NCBI GenBank assembly: GCA_029265615.1
Contig: JAJUIB010000004.1
Coordinates: 62,001 to 126,000 of the forward strand
DNA length: 64,000 nucleotides
DNA from: Spirochaetota bacterium
GTDB lineage: Bacteria; Spirochaetota; Spirochaetia; Treponematales; Rectinemataceae
Direction: 5' to 3'
In this document: piece by piece, positions 18,974 through 27,490 of the stretch
Position numbering within the stretch: the stretch's first letter is position 1
Layout: the number at the start of each line of letters is the position of its first letter
Made by a program: the position numbers and the translations under genes
Notes under the pieces: generated by a model
What the model was told of the DNA's origin: nothing
What the model saw: only the letters and a program-made list of their open reading frames with translations
The model's database searches: none

Positions 18974-19633
18974 CTACCTCGCTGTCATGCCAAGCACAAG
19001 GGCTCCGTACGCCGCCACCACCGCAAGTCCCGCGATGACAAAGCCGCAAACGCCACGGCGCTGCCGCGCTTCAGGGCCGCTTGCTACCGCGGCGCCTGCT
19101 TCCTCCCATATGGCGAGCATGAACGAGTCCGCGTCTTCAAAAAGGGTGGCGGGGCGCAGCTTGCCCCGGTATTCAACGATCCGGTCATAGTACATAAAGG
19201 CCCGTGCGACAATGGAGCCGAAGCGTCCAGGGAGTCGCAAGCCCGGCCTGATTGTTGCTTTGGAAATGTAGACGAGCCCTTCGAAGGTGAGGGCCTTGTC
19301 GATGCCCTCGCGGAGAGCTCCTTCTGTGATGATGAGGGGCCCCGCGCGCCACAGGACGCGCCCCAGGGGGACAAGGAGGTTGGCGGCCAGGATGCCGAGC
19401 GTCACGAAGAGCGTGGTTGCAAGCGAGACGCGCTTTCCCGAAGCGAGGGCCGCGGTGAGGAAGACGCACAGGAGCGCCGCCTTTACAGATAAAAGGGGCT
19501 GAAATAGAAAGGCGAGCGAAAGGAGGATGCCCGTGGCGGCAAGCATCCAAGGGGCGAAGAGCGCATCGTAGCGCGCGGCCCGAGCCTGGCGCCGCGCCCC
19601 CGCGCGCCCCCGCGCGGCATCGGTGTCACGCAT
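18974..19633 (-). CDS. Integral membrane protein resembling an ECF transporter T component (EcfT/CbiQ)
   Basis: 219 residues from ATG 19633, overlapping the stop of the preceding gene by 8 bp; upstream codons in this frame lie inside that gene. It has four or five hydrophobic segments. The stretch [18 protein letters not shown] resembles the EcfT/CbiQ segment that precedes the coupling helices. A C-terminal hydrophobic span follows ([19 protein letters not shown]). It is the last gene of an operon with a Gx-type (S-component-like) membrane protein and a NusG-II protein, which supports the ECF reading. No ECF ATPase gene is nearby, and the characteristic Ala-Arg-Gly motifs of EcfT are not obvious. 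The call is tentative. Confidence 0.6.
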   Translation of the reverse strand: MRDTDAARGRAGARRQARAARYDALFAPWMLAATGILLSLAFLFQPLLSVKAALLCVFLTAALASGKRVSLATTLFVTLGILAANLLVPLGRVLWRAGPLIITEGALREGIDKALTFEGLVYISKATIRPGLRLPGRFGSIVARAFMYYDRIVEYRGKLRPATLFEDADSFMLAIWEEAGAAVASGPEARQRRGVCGFVIAGLAVVAAYGALVLGMTAR

Positions 19634-20198
19634 CGGGCCTCCCTGCGGCGCGGGCGTACCAGCGCGAGGATGCGGCAAAGCGCTCGGCAAAGAGACCGAG
19701 GACTGCTCCGGTGACAAGCCCCATACCCAGAAAAAGGGGGGCGATGAGCCGCGCCGCATCGCCGAAAACCACGTATTTTGCAAGGAGCACCTGGGCGGCG
19801 TTGGAGGCGACCGCACCGAGAATGGAGACACCGACCGATGAGATGAATCTTCCACCTATCCGCTTTGCCGACCACATGACGAGCGCGGCGACGAGGGTGC
19901 CCATGAGCGAAAAAAGCGCGATGTACGAGAAGAGCGAACCGGAGATCACGCTCATGCCCACCACTTTTACGAGGGCGAGCACGAGGAACCACGGCAGAGG
20001 GAGGAGCTCGGTCGCGAGAAGGAGGGGGAGGTTCGCGATGCCGAGGCGCATGAAGGGGAGCGGTTTCGGGATCATGTATTCGATGGCGGAAAGAAAAAAG
20101 CAGAAGGCACCGAGGAGGGCGGTGAGGTCGGCCCGATCCGGTCTTACAAGGGGTGCATGATTTTCGTGCTCAGTAGGCGCCGGCGTCGATGGTGTCAT
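19626..20198 (-). CDS. Gx transporter / heptaprenyl diphosphate synthase component I family membrane protein
   Basis: 190 residues from the ATG at 20198, chosen because GGAAGGG lies 10 bases upstream; ATGs at 20207 and 20234 are possible. Five or six membrane spans are visible. The segment PLPFMRLGIANLPLLLATEL is the family hallmark: an S-component-like protein misnamed after heptaprenyl diphosphate synthase component I. These proteins are thought to be substrate-specific membrane subunits of ECF-like importers, with unknown substrate. It overlaps the NusG-II gene upstream by 29 bp and the EcfT-like gene downstream by 8 bp, so all three are co-translated. Confidence 0.8.
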   Translation of the reverse strand: MTPSTPAPTEHENHAPLVRPDRADLTALLGAFCFFLSAIEYMIPKPLPFMRLGIANLPLLLATELLPLPWFLVLALVKVVGMSVISGSLFSYIALFSLMGTLVAALVMWSAKRIGGRFISSVGVSILGAVASNAAQVLLAKYVVFGDAARLIAPLFLGMGLVTGAVLGLFAERFAASSRWYARAAGRPDA

Positions 20199-20583
20199 TG
20201 GTGGCATTCCCTTCCACGCGCACAAAGACGGCATTGGGCATACAAGCTATCCACTGCCCCGCCTGCGATATGGCGCCTGCCGCGACGCAGGTCTGGTTGG
20301 GGCAGGGGGAGGAATGGATGTGGACACGGCCGCCTTCGATCGCCACAATCGTTGAGCCGAGGGGACCATCCACCTCGACCTCGCGATCCTTGTCGAGCGG
20401 ATACACCCACTCACCGCCTTCGCCCGAGATGAAGACCGAAAGCTCGCCACCGCCCGGCTTGTACACCGAAAGCGCCGACAGAGCGACAAGGGCGGTGGCG
20501 GTGGCGAGAACCAGCCAGTCAAGGAGACGGAGGCGGGGGAGGCGGCCCGCCTCCCCCGCCGTCCGAGAGCGGGGGCGCGTCAA
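20170..20583 (-). CDS. NusG domain II-containing protein
   Basis: About 137 residues. One membrane span lies near the N-terminus (LLDWLVLATATALVALSAL), with a small beta domain after it: EGGRVHIHSSPCPNQTCVA with two cysteines, then QAGQWIACMPNAVFVRVEG. This matches the NusG_II family, exported or membrane-anchored domains usually next to Gx transporter genes. The two Cys in CPNQTC could bind metal or form a disulphide. TTG at 20583 forms a TTGA overlap with the slyD stop and is my preferred start; GTG 20604 or ATG 20625 would extend it inside slyD. It is not a transcription factor despite the domain name. Confidence 0.78.
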   Translation of the reverse strand: MTRPRSRTAGEAGRLPRLRLLDWLVLATATALVALSALSVYKPGGGELSVFISGEGGEWVYPLDKDREVEVDGPLGSTIVAIEGGRVHIHSSPCPNQTCVAAGAISQAGQWIACMPNAVFVRVEGNATNDTIDAGAY

Positions 20584-21134
20584 TCCCCGCAGCCGCAGCC
20601 ACACCCGCCTTCGCCGCAGCCGCATTCCTCGTCTCCGCAGTCACAGTCCTCGTCATCGCAGCCGCAGGAGCAGCCGCCATGGACGTGACCGTGCGCAAGT
20701 TCCTCGGCCGTGGCCTCTCGCACATCGACGACATTGACGTCGAAGTGGAGTGTCTCGCCCGCGAGGGGGTGGTTTGCGTCGATGGTGACTTCATCGTTTT
20801 CGACAGCGACGACGGTGACGAGCTGGGAACCATGTTCGCTCTGCGCCTCGAACTGCATGCCAGGCTCCACCGTTGCACCCTCGAATTCCGCCTTGCCGAC
20901 TTTGAAAATGAGACTTTCGTCCTTTTCGCCATAGCCTTCGGCCGGTTCGATCACGCAGCTGACACGGTCGCCGGCTTTTTTCCCCTCAAGGCGCTTTTCC
21001 AGGCCGGGAATGATGTTCCCGTTGCCATGGAGGTAAACGAGGGGCTCGGAGCCCTCGGAGGAGTCAATGAGATTGCCTCCATCGTCCTTGAGCGTATAGT
21101 CGATGCTGACCACGCGGTCTTTCTCTACGATCAT
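20580..21134 (-). CDS. slyD: FKBP-type peptidyl-prolyl isomerase, SlyD-like, with metal-binding tail
   Basis: 184 residues. The FKBP core starts with VSIDYTLKDDGGNLIDSS and has EPLVYLHGNGNIIPGLEKRL, with the inserted flap domain (VSCVIEPAEGYGEKDESLI) before ANHPLAGETLHFDVNV. Known role: proline isomerase and chaperone, and a nickel carrier when the tail is present. The last 40 or so residues form a Cys/His/Asp/Glu-rich tail beginning HGHVHGGCSCGCDDEDCDCG, with roughly a dozen Cys. It heads an operon with the NusG-II, Gx and EcfT-like genes. A metal-linked role for the whole group is possible but unproven. Confidence 0.92.
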   Translation of the reverse strand: MIVEKDRVVSIDYTLKDDGGNLIDSSEGSEPLVYLHGNGNIIPGLEKRLEGKKAGDRVSCVIEPAEGYGEKDESLIFKVGKAEFEGATVEPGMQFEAQSEHGSQLVTVVAVENDEVTIDANHPLAGETLHFDVNVVDVREATAEELAHGHVHGGCSCGCDDEDCDCGDEECGCGEGGCGCGCGD

Positions 21135-21208
21135 GCTCGTCCTTTCGAGTGTGAAGCTATCCTAAGATTGTACCTGGGAAAAAGCCAGCTCGGCAAGTAG
21201 AGATTTCT

Positions 21209-21237
21209 TATATAAGTAAAATTGTCGAGAAAGACAA
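21209..21237 (-). promoter_or_regulatory. Candidate promoter of the slyD operon
   Basis: On the minus strand TTGTCT (21232-21237) is 17 bp from TATATA (21209-21214), about 75 bases before the slyD start. The 202-base divergent region between slyD and uppP is otherwise empty. A TATACT at 21311-21316 could be the -10 of uppP but has no good -35. Confidence 0.45.
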
Positions 21238-21336
21238 GGGAGCCTGGCCCTTCCGCGCCCTCGGCATGGCATAGGAGGCGGGCCCCCGAGACGTGCGCCC
21301 TCGCCGTGGGTATACTACGCGGCCGAGGAGTGTTCC

Positions 21337-22134
21337 ATGACCGTGCTGCAAGCCTGTGTTCTCGGCCTCGTCCAGGGGCTCGCCGAATTCCTGCCTGTTT
21401 CTTCAAGCGGGCATCTTGTCCTCTTCAAGGATATCCTCGGTCTTTCCGATGTTCCGCTGCTTTTCGATGTGGTTCTTCACCTTGCCACGCTCGCCGCGGT
21501 ACTCATTGTTTTTAGGCGCCGCGTGTGCGGCATCCTCGCCTCGTTGTGGCGCTGGGTGCGACGACGAAACGGCCGAGAAGACGCGGCGAATCTCGCGATC
21601 GTTGGCCCCCTTCTCGTAGCGACGCTCGTTACCGCCTGCATGGGATTTGCGATTCAGAAGTTTCTTCCGACCGAAGGCCCGCGGCTCGTCTCCATCGAGC
21701 TCCTCATCACCGCAGTGGTGCTTGCCGCTTCTGCTCTGCTAAAACCCGGATCGAAGGGCTACGCCAACATCGGCCTCGGTGAGGGGCTTGTGGTGGGTTT
21801 TGCCCAGGGGCTTGGCGTGTTTTCTGGCATAAGCCGCTCAGGCTTTACGATCACCGCCGCGCTTGCGGCTGGGCTTAAGCGCGAGGAGGCGGGCGAGTTC
21901 TCGTTTCTTCTCGCAATTCCCGCAATACTGGGTGCTTTTCTCCTTGAACTCAAGGATCTTGGGGCGCTCAAGCAGACGGTCGAACCGCTCCCCCTTGCGG
22001 TCGCGACGCTCGTCGCGTTTGTAAGCGGCCTTGCGGCGCTTACGTTCCTGCTCCGCATTGTGCGCAAAGGTAAGCTCGCCTGGTTTGCGGTCTACCTTGT
22101 GCTCGTCGGTCTTGCGGGTCTGTTCCTCCTCTGA
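21337..22134 (+). CDS. uppP: Undecaprenyl-diphosphatase (BacA/UppP family)
   Basis: 265 residues, polytopic. The family signature VQGLAEFLPVSSSGHLVLF lies near the N-terminus, with the catalytic Glu and Ser-rich loop. The second motif GLGVFSGISRSGFTITAAL contains the conserved Arg. Known role: dephosphorylates undecaprenyl diphosphate at the membrane so the lipid carrier re-enters peptidoglycan synthesis; overproduction gives bacitracin resistance. GAGG lies upstream of ATG 21337. It is followed by ftsK after 34 bases, with no terminator seen. Confidence 0.95.
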   Translation: MTVLQACVLGLVQGLAEFLPVSSSGHLVLFKDILGLSDVPLLFDVVLHLATLAAVLIVFRRRVCGILASLWRWVRRRNGREDAANLAIVGPLLVATLVTACMGFAIQKFLPTEGPRLVSIELLITAVVLAASALLKPGSKGYANIGLGEGLVVGFAQGLGVFSGISRSGFTITAALAAGLKREEAGEFSFLLAIPAILGAFLLELKDLGALKQTVEPLPLAVATLVAFVSGLAALTFLLRIVRKGKLAWFAVYLVLVGLAGLFLL

Positions 22135-22168
22135 AAAAACGCCGATAGGGTAGGGGGAGCCTTCCTCG

Positions 22169-24769
22169 ATGAACGATTCGCCGTCTGCGTCCCTCGCCGC
22201 CCGGCTTTTTGGCTGCGCGCTTGCCATTCTCGGTCTGTATTGCGGCCTTGCACTCGCTGCTGTGGCCTTTGCGTCCTCAGGTCCTGCGCTTTTTACCGCA
22301 GTGGGAGAACGCCTTGTGGACGCCTTTTCTTGGGCCGCGGTTTTCGCGCCCTTGTGGCTGTTCGCGGCGGCGTTCATCGCCTTTTTGCCGGGCTTTCGGC
22401 CCGGGCTTGTGTTTGCGCTCGCTGCCTCGCTTGCTCCTTTTGTGCTTGTTGCTGCCTATGCCCGTTTAGCCGCCGACCCAAGCGCGGCCTTTGCGGCTTT
22501 CCCCCTGCTCGAGGCGCTCGGCCTCCCTGCACTCGGCCTGGCGACCGGCCTTCTTACGCTCTTTTGCGCCCTTGCGATCGCGCGCGTCGCCCTGCTTTTC
22601 GATGCGTCGCGCGCGGATGAAGCGGAAAAGCTTACGAGCGCATTCGCGGTGGAAGGAGAGCGGCGCTCTCCCACGCTCCTTCTTGCGCCCGCTGCGCGGG
22701 CTTTCGCCGCGTCCCCGCCTGTCACGCCCTCCCCCTCCGGCGCAGCGGAGCGCGAAGCTCAGCCTGAAGGCTTCGCGTTTCGTGTCCCCGATATTCCCCC
22801 CCCACCGCGGCTTCGCTGCCTTGAGCCTCACTGCGAGGTGGCGGCTGTGCCCCCCGCCACGGAGACGGACGGGGATGGCCTCGTTGCGCCTGTGCCTCCT
22901 CAGGATCCTGCGGAGGTTCCAGAACGAGGTGTGGTGGCAGAGAATGCACCCGCTCAGGTGACCGCCGATGCGGACGAGGCTTCGACCGATGTACGCGCGG
23001 CTGATGCCTCAGCCAGGCCTGTCCCGCTGTTTTTCTCGCGCACCCGCGGTGCCGCGGCCGAAACCGGTGCCGCGGCGCCTGCCGAATCGGCACGGCTCAT
23101 CGAGCTCGGCGGCGGCCGCCCCGTCGAGGTAGTCTCGGTGCCGCCTGCCCCTCCCGCGCACGACGAGTCCGAAAAAGAAGCGGCCATTGCGCGCATTTTT
23201 GCGCGGCGGAAGGATCGTCCCTATGCGGTGCCGGTGGATGAGCTCCTCACCGTCTATCCCGATGGCCAGTACTGGATCGTCGACGAAAAGACAAAGCGCT
23301 CAGCAGAGGTCTTGCGCGACACGCTCGCCGAGTTTGGCATCGAGGCCGAGGTGACGGGCATTCGTAAGGGGCCGGTTATTACAATGTTCGAGATCCTCCC
23401 CGCCCCCGGTGTCAAGCTCTCAAAGATCACGAATCTCGCCGACAACATCGCGCTCCGCCTCGCGGCGTCGAGCGTCCGCATCGTCGCGCCCATCCCCGGC
23501 AAGCACGCTGTCGGCATCGAGGTGCCGAATGAGCGCCGCTCCATCGTCTCTTTGCGCGAAATCGTCGAGAACGAAGCCTTCCGCACCGCAAAGATGGAGG
23601 TCCCCGTCATCCTCGGCAAGGACATCGCGGGCGAGGCGCAATTCATCGACCTCGTCCAGACGCCACACCTGCTCATCGCCGGGGCGACGGGTTCGGGCAA
23701 GTCGGTCTGTGTGAATTCGCTCATCCTTTCCATCCTCTTCCGTCGCTCTCCGGAGGAGGTCAGGCTCGTGCTCATCGACCCGAAGATCGTCGAACTCAAG
23801 CTGTACAACGACATCCCCCACCTCCTCACGCCCGTCATCACGGAGCCCAAGCGCGCGTTCCAGGCGCTTCAGTACTGCATCTGTGAGATGGAGCGGCGTT
23901 ATGCGATGCTTGATCGTGTGGGCGTGCGCGACATCAAGAGTTACAACCGCAAGGTTCGGGAAAAGGGGCTTGCCCAGGAGCGTCTACCCTACATCGTCGT
24001 TGTTATCGACGAATTCGCCGACCTCATGGCGACGACGGGCAAGGAGCTCGAGTCGACACTGGCGCGGCTTGCCGCCATGTCCCGCGCGGTTGGCATCCAT
24101 CTTGTTCTTGCCACCCAGCGCCCCTCCATTGACGTCATCACGGGTCTCATAAAGGCGAATATTCCGAGCCGCATCGCCTTTATGGTCGCTTCGAAATTCG
24201 ACAGCCGCATCATCATCGACATGGTGGGCGCGGAAAAGCTCCTTGGCAAGGGCGACATGCTTTTTGCAAGCGCCTGGGATCCCTTTCCGATCCGCATGCA
24301 GGGCGCCTTCGTTTCGGAAGAGGAGGTGGAGCGCTCGGTGGAGTTCGTGAAGACGCTGGGCGAGCCCGACTATATCGACGAGGAGATTTTCATCGACGAG
24401 GAGGAGGACGAGGCCCCTTCGCTTTTCGATGACGGCGACGGCGATCCTTTGTTTGAACAGGCGCTCGAGATCGTCCTTTCGCAGGGCAAGGCCTCCGCAT
24501 CGTTCATTCAGCGCAAGCTCAAAATCGGCTACAATCGGGCGGCCCGCCTTGTCGAGCTCATGGAGGAGAAGGGTATTGTCGGGCCCGCCCAGGGTTCGAA
24601 GCCGCGCGATCTTGTGCGTAACCCCGAGATTTCTGGACGTGTGCCGAGCCCGCCCGCTGGCCGCGGCGAACGGCAGCCCAGCCTCATTGCTGGACTCGAA
24701 ACCGCGCCCGGCGCGGGCGTTTCGACGAAGGGCGCCGCGGCCTCGGGCGGCGGACTCGCCGAGGACTAA
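22169..24769 (+). CDS. ftsK: DNA translocase FtsK/SpoIIIE
   Basis: 866 residues. The first 150 or so contain about four membrane spans. A Pro/Ala/Glu-rich linker follows to about 330 and includes a C8 tract at 22796-22803. The motor has Walker A GATGSGKS at residues 505-512 and Walker B YIVVVIDEFADLM. The C-terminal winged-helix gamma domain (GKASASFIQRKLKIGYNRAA) reads polar chromosome sequences. Known role: pumps chromosomal DNA at the septum and activates dimer resolution. A further 50 residues of low-complexity tail follow gamma. It converges with the TetR gene, whose stop overlaps by 4 bp. Confidence 0.95.
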   Translation: MNDSPSASLAARLFGCALAILGLYCGLALAAVAFASSGPALFTAVGERLVDAFSWAAVFAPLWLFAAAFIAFLPGFRPGLVFALAASLAPFVLVAAYARLAADPSAAFAAFPLLEALGLPALGLATGLLTLFCALAIARVALLFDASRADEAEKLTSAFAVEGERRSPTLLLAPAARAFAASPPVTPSPSGAAEREAQPEGFAFRVPDIPPPPRLRCLEPHCEVAAVPPATETDGDGLVAPVPPQDPAEVPERGVVAENAPAQVTADADEASTDVRAADASARPVPLFFSRTRGAAAETGAAAPAESARLIELGGGRPVEVVSVPPAPPAHDESEKEAAIARIFARRKDRPYAVPVDELLTVYPDGQYWIVDEKTKRSAEVLRDTLAEFGIEAEVTGIRKGPVITMFEILPAPGVKLSKITNLADNIALRLAASSVRIVAPIPGKHAVGIEVPNERRSIVSLREIVENEAFRTAKMEVPVILGKDIAGEAQFIDLVQTPHLLIAGATGSGKSVCVNSLILSILFRRSPEEVRLVLIDPKIVELKLYNDIPHLLTPVITEPKRAFQALQYCICEMERRYAMLDRVGVRDIKSYNRKVREKGLAQERLPYIVVVIDEFADLMATTGKELESTLARLAAMSRAVGIHLVLATQRPSIDVITGLIKANIPSRIAFMVASKFDSRIIIDMVGAEKLLGKGDMLFASAWDPFPIRMQGAFVSEEEVERSVEFVKTLGEPDYIDEEIFIDEEEDEAPSLFDDGDGDPLFEQALEIVLSQGKASASFIQRKLKIGYNRAARLVELMEEKGIVGPAQGSKPRDLVRNPEISGRVPSPPAGRGERQPSLIAGLETAPGAGVSTKGAAASGGGLAED

Positions 24770-25401
24770 TGGGTAGGCCGCGCGGCTTTTTTCCGACGTG
24801 TGGAGGCGCGCGGGGCTGAATGCGCCGTCAGCCGCTCTGCGAGCCCCTCCCAGTCGGGCTCGGGTAGCCATGCAGGAAAGAGCCGGTCGATCCGTAGCAT
24901 TACAAGTCCGTGGATGTAGCCCCATGCCGCCGCCGCCTCGTTCGCGAAACGCCGCCCTGCCTCGCCATCGGCTCCCAACTTCCAGCCCCCCGCGCGCGCA
25001 AGGCTCTCACCGAGGAGCTGCATTGAGCGCCGCGCTTCCGTAAGCTGCGCAGGGGCTGCATTCGCCAGGAGCTCCGAGTGCATGAGGCGGTAGAGGGCCG
25101 GGTGGGCTGAGGCGAAGGCCATGTACGCCCTGCCCATCGCGGGGACGGCTCCCCCTTCGGCGAGCACTCGTTCAAGTTCCTGCGCAAGAAGGCGGAAACC
25201 CTCATTTGCAAGCGCGACAAGAAAGGCGTCGCGATCGGGAAAGTGACGATAGGGCGCGGTCTTGGATACGCCTGCCTCGGCGGCAAGCGCGCGAAGGCTT
25301 AAAGAGGCTATCCCATCGCGTTCGATCGCCACACGTCCGAGGCGGATGAGCTCTTCTTTAAGTTCTCCGTGATGGTAGCGTTCGAGGCTGCGGTCTTTCA
25401 T
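24766..25401 (-). CDS. TetR-family transcriptional regulator
   Basis: 211 residues. The N-terminal helix-turn-helix reads GIASLSLRALAAEAGVSKTA followed by PYRHFPDRDAFLVAL, a canonical TetR DNA-binding domain. The C-terminal ligand domain includes MGRAYMAFASAHPALYRLM, as in the TetR_C_13/WHG-type group. It is divergent from the lipoprotein gene at 25485, and the 83-base gap carries three copies of the half-site TATGTTGG in inverted order. It most likely represses itself and that lipoprotein, released by an unknown small molecule. Confidence 0.92.
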   Translation of the reverse strand: MKDRSLERYHHGELKEELIRLGRVAIERDGIASLSLRALAAEAGVSKTAPYRHFPDRDAFLVALANEGFRLLAQELERVLAEGGAVPAMGRAYMAFASAHPALYRLMHSELLANAAPAQLTEARRSMQLLGESLARAGGWKLGADGEAGRRFANEAAAAWGYIHGLVMLRIDRLFPAWLPEPDWEGLAERLTAHSAPRASTRRKKAARPTH

Positions 25402-25417
25402 GGAGATAGTCTATCAC

Positions 25418-25458
25418 AATATGTTGACGCTGCCAACATATTGGCGCTATTATGTTGG
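25418..25458. promoter_or_regulatory. TetR operator cluster between divergent genes
   Basis: AATATGTTG (25418-25426) and CAACATATT (25434-25442) form a perfect 9-bp inverted repeat with a 7-bp spacer. A third half-site, TATGTTGG (25451-25458), forms a second inverted pair with CCAACATA (25433-25440) across 10 bp. The AT-rich half-sites stand out from the GC-rich surroundings and lie between the starts of the regulator (25401) and the lipoprotein (25485). Confidence 0.75.
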
Positions 25459-25484
25459 CATTGCTTACATTAAAGGAGCCTATA

Positions 25485-26192
25485 GTGATTCGTTCGTTTC
25501 GTCGGTGCGCAGTTCCGGGGTTGACGGCGCTTGCGCTCGCCATCGCTCTTCTGTCGCTCGGGGCCTGCGGCGCCACCCCCAAGGCGCGCGATACGACGGC
25601 CATGCCGCAGACGGGTTCCCGGCTTGAAGTGCGTCTTGTTCCCGGCCCGCACTACACGGCGCGGCGGGGCTTCGGTCCCTTTGGCTACACGGTGCAACCG
25701 CAGGCCGCCGCTTGGCTTGAGACGGTCGATGGGCGCTACCTCGGTACGCTGTTCGTCACCGAAAAGGCAAAGACGCGGCGCTGGATGGCCGCGCCGGCTA
25801 GAGGGAGGCCCGAGGCCCTCCCTGTATGGGAGGGCCTGCGGAATGCCGAAGCGGAGGTCGTGAGCGCCGCCACGGCCAAAGGCGAAACCCGGATTGCCTC
25901 GTCCCTCGGTTCGGCGCTTCCTCCCGGGCGCTATGTCGTCATGCTCGAGGTGAATCGTTCCTACGATTGGAATGAGACCTATACGAAGAGCAATTCCGGC
26001 GTGAATGGCCAGCCATCTCTGGTCTATCGCGCGGAAGTTCTGACCGGATCCGCAGCGGCCGAGGCGGCGTTCAATCTCGTGGGACAGGGAGCGGTCGATG
26101 GCGCCGATGGAATCATACACCCAGTCGATGCGGGGATCACGACGGCGCTCGCGCTCTACTCCGCGATGACGGTGCGCTGGCTTCCGGAGTGA
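25485..26192 (+). CDS. Lipoprotein, DUF2271-like, under TetR control
   Basis: 235 residues from GTG 25485, preferred because AAAGGAG lies 6 bases upstream; an in-frame ATG at 25452 would sit inside the operator. The signal ALALAIALLSLGAC is a lipobox. The body contains AAWLETVDGRYLGTLFVTEK and ALPPGRYVVMLEVNRSYDWN, which resemble DUF2271 periplasmic proteins, often found with flavin-linked or respiratory genes. This is a resemblance by eye. The function is unknown. The divergent TetR gene and shared operators make it the probable regulated target. Confidence 0.72.
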   Translation: MIRSFRRCAVPGLTALALAIALLSLGACGATPKARDTTAMPQTGSRLEVRLVPGPHYTARRGFGPFGYTVQPQAAAWLETVDGRYLGTLFVTEKAKTRRWMAAPARGRPEALPVWEGLRNAEAEVVSAATAKGETRIASSLGSALPPGRYVVMLEVNRSYDWNETYTKSNSGVNGQPSLVYRAEVLTGSAAAEAAFNLVGQGAVDGADGIIHPVDAGITTALALYSAMTVRWLPE

Positions 26193-26275
26193 GGCCGCGC
26201 GGCCCCGCTCGACGCGCAGGGCCGCGCGAGGCTAGGATGCGCGCTTGAAACGCCGTGACTATGCGGGGGTAAAGC

Positions 26276-27481
26276 GTGCGGAGGATTGGCATCATCGGAG
26301 GCGGCCAGCTCGGCCGCATGGCGATCGAGGAGGCGGGGAAGTACGACGTGGAAGTCGCTGTCCTTTCGCCCGAGGCTGATGCACCGGCCGCCGCGCTTAC
26401 GAAAGGCGCGACCATCGCCTCGCTCATGGATTACGACGCCATTGTCGACTTCGGCCGTGGCCTCGAGGCTGTGTCCTACGAAATCGAACATGTGAACGTC
26501 GCGGCGCTCCGCGAGCTTGAGCGGCAAGGTGTTGCGGTGCTCCCCTCCGCATCGGTCTTGGCCCTCATCCAGGACAAGGGGCGGCAAAAGGAAGTCTGGG
26601 ACGCCGCAGGTATTCCGACGGCGCGCTGGGTGCCGCTTTCCGAGGATGCACAGGCGCGTTCAGGCCCCGCGCTCGAGGCTGCGGCGGCCGCGCTCGGCGG
26701 GTTCCCTGTCGTTCAAAAAACGCGACGCGGTGGCTACGACGGCAAGGGTGTGCTCATCCTCACACAGGCGACGGATGTGCCGCTCCCCGGTCCGTCCCTC
26801 CTCGAAGAGCGGATCGATTTCGAAAAGGAGCTCGCCGTCGTCGTCGTCCGGGGCGAGGACGGAAGTTCGGCCGCCTATCCCTGTGTTGAGATGGTATTCG
26901 ATCCCCGCGCCAATCTCTGTGACTCCGTTCTCGCTCCCGCGCGCGAAAGCCCCGAGCTCCGCGCGCGGGCCGAGGAGCTCGCGCGCGCCTGTGTCGAGGC
27001 GCTCGACCGCGCCTCGCGGAAGGAGGGCGGACGCGGTGCGGTCGGCGTCTTCGGCGTCGAACTCTTTCTGACCCGCTCCGGCGAGATTTTAGTCAACGAG
27101 GTCGCGCCTCGGCCGCATAATTCGGGGCATTTCAGCATCGAGGCCTGTCCCTCGAGCCAGTTCGACCAGTACCTCCGCATCCTCCTGGGCCTTCCCCTCG
27201 GGAGCGTCGACTTACTCAGACCCGCGGCGATGCTCAATCTTGTGGGCGATCCAGGCTGCGGTAGCGGCGCGCCCCGCTACGAGGGGCTTGCCGCGGCTCT
27301 CGCGCAGCCCTGTGTCGCCGTCCATATCTACGGAAAGCGCGAAGTCCGCCCTTTCCGCAAAATGGGTCACCTCACCGCGCTTGGTGTAAGCGCCGAGGAG
27401 GCCCTTGCGCGCGCGGAGGCGGCGCGTTCGCGGATCAGCATCGTCGCGGCGCCGCTTTCTTTTTGCGGCCGTTCCGGCTAG
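26276..27481 (+). CDS. purK: N5-carboxyaminoimidazole ribonucleotide synthase
   Basis: 401 residues from GTG 26276. It is an ATP-grasp enzyme: RRIGIIGGGQLGRMAIEEA at the N-terminus, FPVVQKTRRGGYDGKGVLI in the ATP-binding lobe, and EVAPRPHNSGHFSIEAC with the catalytic region. Known role: AIR + ATP + bicarbonate give N5-CAIR in purine synthesis. The next gene is purE after 9 bases, so the two steps are co-expressed. The order purK-purE is the reverse of the common enterobacterial one. The C-terminus (HIYGKREVRPFRKMGHLTAL) is complete. Confidence 0.95.
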   Translation: MRRIGIIGGGQLGRMAIEEAGKYDVEVAVLSPEADAPAAALTKGATIASLMDYDAIVDFGRGLEAVSYEIEHVNVAALRELERQGVAVLPSASVLALIQDKGRQKEVWDAAGIPTARWVPLSEDAQARSGPALEAAAAALGGFPVVQKTRRGGYDGKGVLILTQATDVPLPGPSLLEERIDFEKELAVVVVRGEDGSSAAYPCVEMVFDPRANLCDSVLAPARESPELRARAEELARACVEALDRASRKEGGRGAVGVFGVELFLTRSGEILVNEVAPRPHNSGHFSIEACPSSQFDQYLRILLGLPLGSVDLLRPAAMLNLVGDPGCGSGAPRYEGLAAALAQPCVAVHIYGKREVRPFRKMGHLTALGVSAEEALARAEAARSRISIVAAPLSFCGRSG

Positions 27482-27490
27482 GATGCAGGC

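Noticed and set aside
20580-20700. Cys/Gly-codon periodicity of the slyD tail as a CRISPR-like or tandem repeat array
   Set aside because: The repeats are degenerate, codon-driven and inside a coding sequence, with no spacer structure.
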